NCBI GenBank assembly: GCA_964291275.2
Contig: OZ219800.1
Location: forward strand, 992,001-1,056,000
From: Bin80 sp964291275
GTDB lineage: Bacteria > Bacteroidota > Rhodothermia > Rhodothermales > Bin80
Length of the DNA: 64,000 nucleotides
Reading direction: 5' to 3'
The position numbers and the translations under genes were made by a program. The notes beneath the pieces were generated by a model that made no database searches, was not told the origin of the DNA, and saw nothing but the letters and a program-made list of their open reading frames with translations. Of this stretch, positions 62,019 to 64,000 are shown in pieces. Position 1 is the stretch's first letter. The number at the start of each line of letters is the position of its first letter.

Positions 62019-64000
62019 TTATGTGATCTTAACATTCGTCACTCCCGGGCTCACATCCAGGCATTCCAGTTCCTTGACTGCCTCGGCCGCTTTCAGATAC
62101 TCATGAATTGCACTACGCAGCGCACCCGTACCGACTCCATGGATGATTTCAACTGAGGGGAGATTTGCACTCATTCCCTGATCCACCAGCTTTTCCACCT
62201 CTGCAAGCGCCTCACGTACACGAAGCCCGCGGACATCAACCCTTGCTTTGGGTGTGCTCATTTTCACATTACTCTTCCGTCGCGGCTTGCGTTCATAGAT
62301 GGGCTTGATCCGATCCAGGGCAACCTTCATACGCATGTTACCTGCCGATACTAATGCATAGCGTCCCTCAATGGAGATGATTTCGCAAGGGGTATTTCCC
62401 GCGTCAATTACCGCTTGCTGTCCTATAACAAGTTTTGTAGTAGGTAATGAGGCTGCCTTACCCGGCTTCCTACGCACGTTCCGATCTGATGACTGGGATT
62501 TGGACTGATCCTCCTTCTTTTTCTCGACTACCGGTGCGCTCAGCCGTCTTTTGAGTTTTGAGTTAAGGTCACGATAACTTGCAATAAGGGACTCAAGTTT
62601 AACTTCCGGTTTCCCCAGAATCTGGCGGGCACGCGCCAACACACCGGAATTAAAATTCATTCGATCAGCGATGCGGAAGGCATAGGATGATCCCGGGAGC
62701 CCCTGTCGAAAAAGAAACGTTGGTTGCAACGTGCGCTCATCAAAGTCCATGGATCCATTGACGACACCAATGTTTTCATGCGCGTACGCCTTCAATGTAC
62801 CATGGTGCGTGGTTACGATAGTCAGTGCACCCGAAGCTGTAAAATGCTCTAGTACGGCTTGGGCAAGTGCTGCACCTTCGGCAGGATCTGTACCTGTTCC
62901 GATCTCGTCAACGAGCAAAAGGACCCCGGTGGCAGCTGCGTCACACATTTTCTGCAGCCCTGAAATTCGCGCGCTAAACGTTGAGAGATCCTGCTCAATT
63001 GACTGCTCGTCGCCGATCTCGACAAGAATTTGCTTAAAGCATCCGAAGACTGATTCAGGATGCACAGGAACAGGGATGCCACATCCCAGCATAACGAGCA
63101 TCAGTCCGCACGTTTTCATCGCCACCGTCTTTCCTCCCGCATTCGGGCCCGTTATGACTAACGTTCGCACCTCTTCACCAATTGATATGGTCAGAGGAAT
63201 GATTGCTTCAGCTTTCCCCCCTAAGCATAGGGTTGGATTATTGCCCTCACGAATATCCAGCACAGGGGCATCCAGCAGTTTTGGTACCACTCCTCCCAGC
63301 TTTATACTGAGTAACGCCTTTGCATGCAAGAGATCAATGGTACCAAGAACATCAAGATTACCCTCTATAGCATCAATATCTTCCCTGACACGTCCAGTTA
63401 CTTCACGCAGGATACGCTCTATCTCGCGTTGCTCTTGAGCTTCAAGTATCCGAACTTCATTGCCCATATCGAGACATACAGCAGGTTCGAGATAGACCGT
63501 CTGCCCTGTTGCTGAACTATCGTGCACAAAACCACGCATTTTCCGTTTGGCCTCTGCACGCAGCGGAATCACCATGCGACCAGCCCGCACAGTCAGCTGT
63601 GATTCTGCAGCATATCCCTGTCGCACTGCCTCGCCGAGTAATGTTCTGAGCTTCTCTCTCAGGGCCTGTTGGCGCTGACGTAATCTGTACCGAATTCGAC
63701 GTAATTCACTGGATGCAGATTCACGTATCGTTCCATTGGAATCAACCGCTTGCTCAATACACTGCTCCAATTCCTGGAGGACGAAAATCGGGGACACCAC
63801 CTTAGCCAACGTTCCATAGCCTTCTTTGCGGAAGCAGGCACGAATTAACCGACTCGCACGACAGGTCCTCCGCACTTCATCCAATGATGCTGCGCTGAGC
63901 ATAGCACCACTCGGTCTCGCTTGCTCAAGATATTGGCGAACATCAAGAAAGTCTTCCAAGGGAATGGGGTCTCCCCGCAATACAACGCGTTGCAATGCAT
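62019..64000 (-). CDS. mutS2: MutS2 family DNA/ribosome-processing ATPase (5' end outside window)
   Basis: About 660 residues of an expected 780-800. The missing part is the N-terminal 120 or so. Present are the helical lever/clamp region (about 1-240), the ATPase with Walker A ITGPNAGGKTVAMKT, the signature STFSARISGLQKM, Walker B LLLVDEIGTGTDPAEG and the TTHHGTLKAYA His switch, a charged coiled linker (APVVEKKKEDQSKSQSSDRN), and a C-terminal Smr domain (VDVRGLRVREALAEVEKLVD, VEIIHGVGTGALRSAIHEYL). MutS2 suppresses homologous recombination and in some bacteria rescues stalled ribosomes. The window edge, not a start codon, limits this entry. Confidence 0.95.
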   Translation of the reverse strand, partial: ALQRVVLRGDPIPLEDFLDVRQYLEQARPSGAMLSAASLDEVRRTCRASRLIRACFRKEGYGTLAKVVSPIFVLQELEQCIEQAVDSNGTIRESASSELRRIRYRLRQRQQALREKLRTLLGEAVRQGYAAESQLTVRAGRMVIPLRAEAKRKMRGFVHDSSATGQTVYLEPAVCLDMGNEVRILEAQEQREIERILREVTGRVREDIDAIEGNLDVLGTIDLLHAKALLSIKLGGVVPKLLDAPVLDIREGNNPTLCLGGKAEAIIPLTISIGEEVRTLVITGPNAGGKTVAMKTCGLMLVMLGCGIPVPVHPESVFGCFKQILVEIGDEQSIEQDLSTFSARISGLQKMCDAAATGVLLLVDEIGTGTDPAEGAALAQAVLEHFTASGALTIVTTHHGTLKAYAHENIGVVNGSMDFDERTLQPTFLFRQGLPGSSYAFRIADRMNFNSGVLARARQILGKPEVKLESLIASYRDLNSKLKRRLSAPVVEKKKEDQSKSQSSDRNVRRKPGKAASLPTTKLVIGQQAVIDAGNTPCEIISIEGRYALVSAGNMRMKVALDRIKPIYERKPRRKSNVKMSTPKARVDVRGLRVREALAEVEKLVDQGMSANLPSVEIIHGVGTGALRSAIHEYLKAAEAVKELECLDVSPGVTNVKIT

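Noticed and set aside
1..64000. CRISPR array or classical restriction/toxin defence island
   Set aside because: No regularly spaced repeats and no recognisable defence genes were seen apart from the tnpB nuclease.

Overview
This window looks like a Bacteroidota-type chromosome, most plausibly of the Rhodothermia/Balneolia kind. The evidence is a SusC/SusD pair, a CarboxypepD_reg-like TonB receptor next to two GLPGLI proteins, C-terminal type IX secretion-like sorting domains on a GH53 galactanase and a subtilase, and large FG-GAP/ASPIC (CRTAC1) lipoproteins. Usable Shine-Dalgarno sequences occur at some genes. The lineage is inferred from gene content only.

Host genes, left to right: a rhamnulose-1-phosphate aldolase/dehydrogenase (cut by the window start) beside a second class II aldolase (1-2132); a secreted PIG-L deacetylase (3794-6457); SusC-SusD (10203-14889) with a terminator; a four-gene translationally coupled lipoprotein operon with three CRTAC1 proteins (15613-24607); a VOC protein; a MerR regulator with a VIT/vWA protein (27429-30233); an S9 peptidase and a GH53 galactanase (33455-38952); an acyltransferase (40274-41620) followed by a dead alcohol dehydrogenase; GLPGLI-GLPGLI-TonB receptor (43022-48019) converging on tRNA-Leu; a cytidine deaminase and a subtilase; a two-gene membrane/lipoprotein unit (53497-54644); a vWA membrane protein; and mutS2 (cut by the window end). 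The overall theme is glycan capture and breakdown at the cell surface.

Between these genes lies a dense, nested mobilome. Two copies of a 1603-bp IS (4-bp target duplications) are present, one of them split by a 1895-bp group II intron. A related 1899-bp group II intron sits inside the terminal inverted repeat of a TnpB element. Two ISL3 elements have 8-bp duplications; one landed inside the GH53 signal-peptide codons and the other inside an IS5 remnant. An IS21 element is itself split by an ISNCY-like element. Three decayed IS1595 copies and an old ISL3 pseudogene are also present.

The most unusual signal is a TnpB (RNA-guided nuclease family) element that does not look like IS200/IS605. 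It has 24-bp terminal inverted repeats and a perfect 8-bp target duplication, and tnpB fills it from repeat to repeat. A 256-bp miniature relative at 42292-42547 keeps the tnpB 3' end, has its own inverted repeats and its own 8-bp duplication. The ends of both resemble the ends of the local IS1595 remnants. A 23-nt hairpin near the tnpB 3' end shows two compensatory base-pair changes between the two copies, as expected of a selected guide-RNA scaffold.
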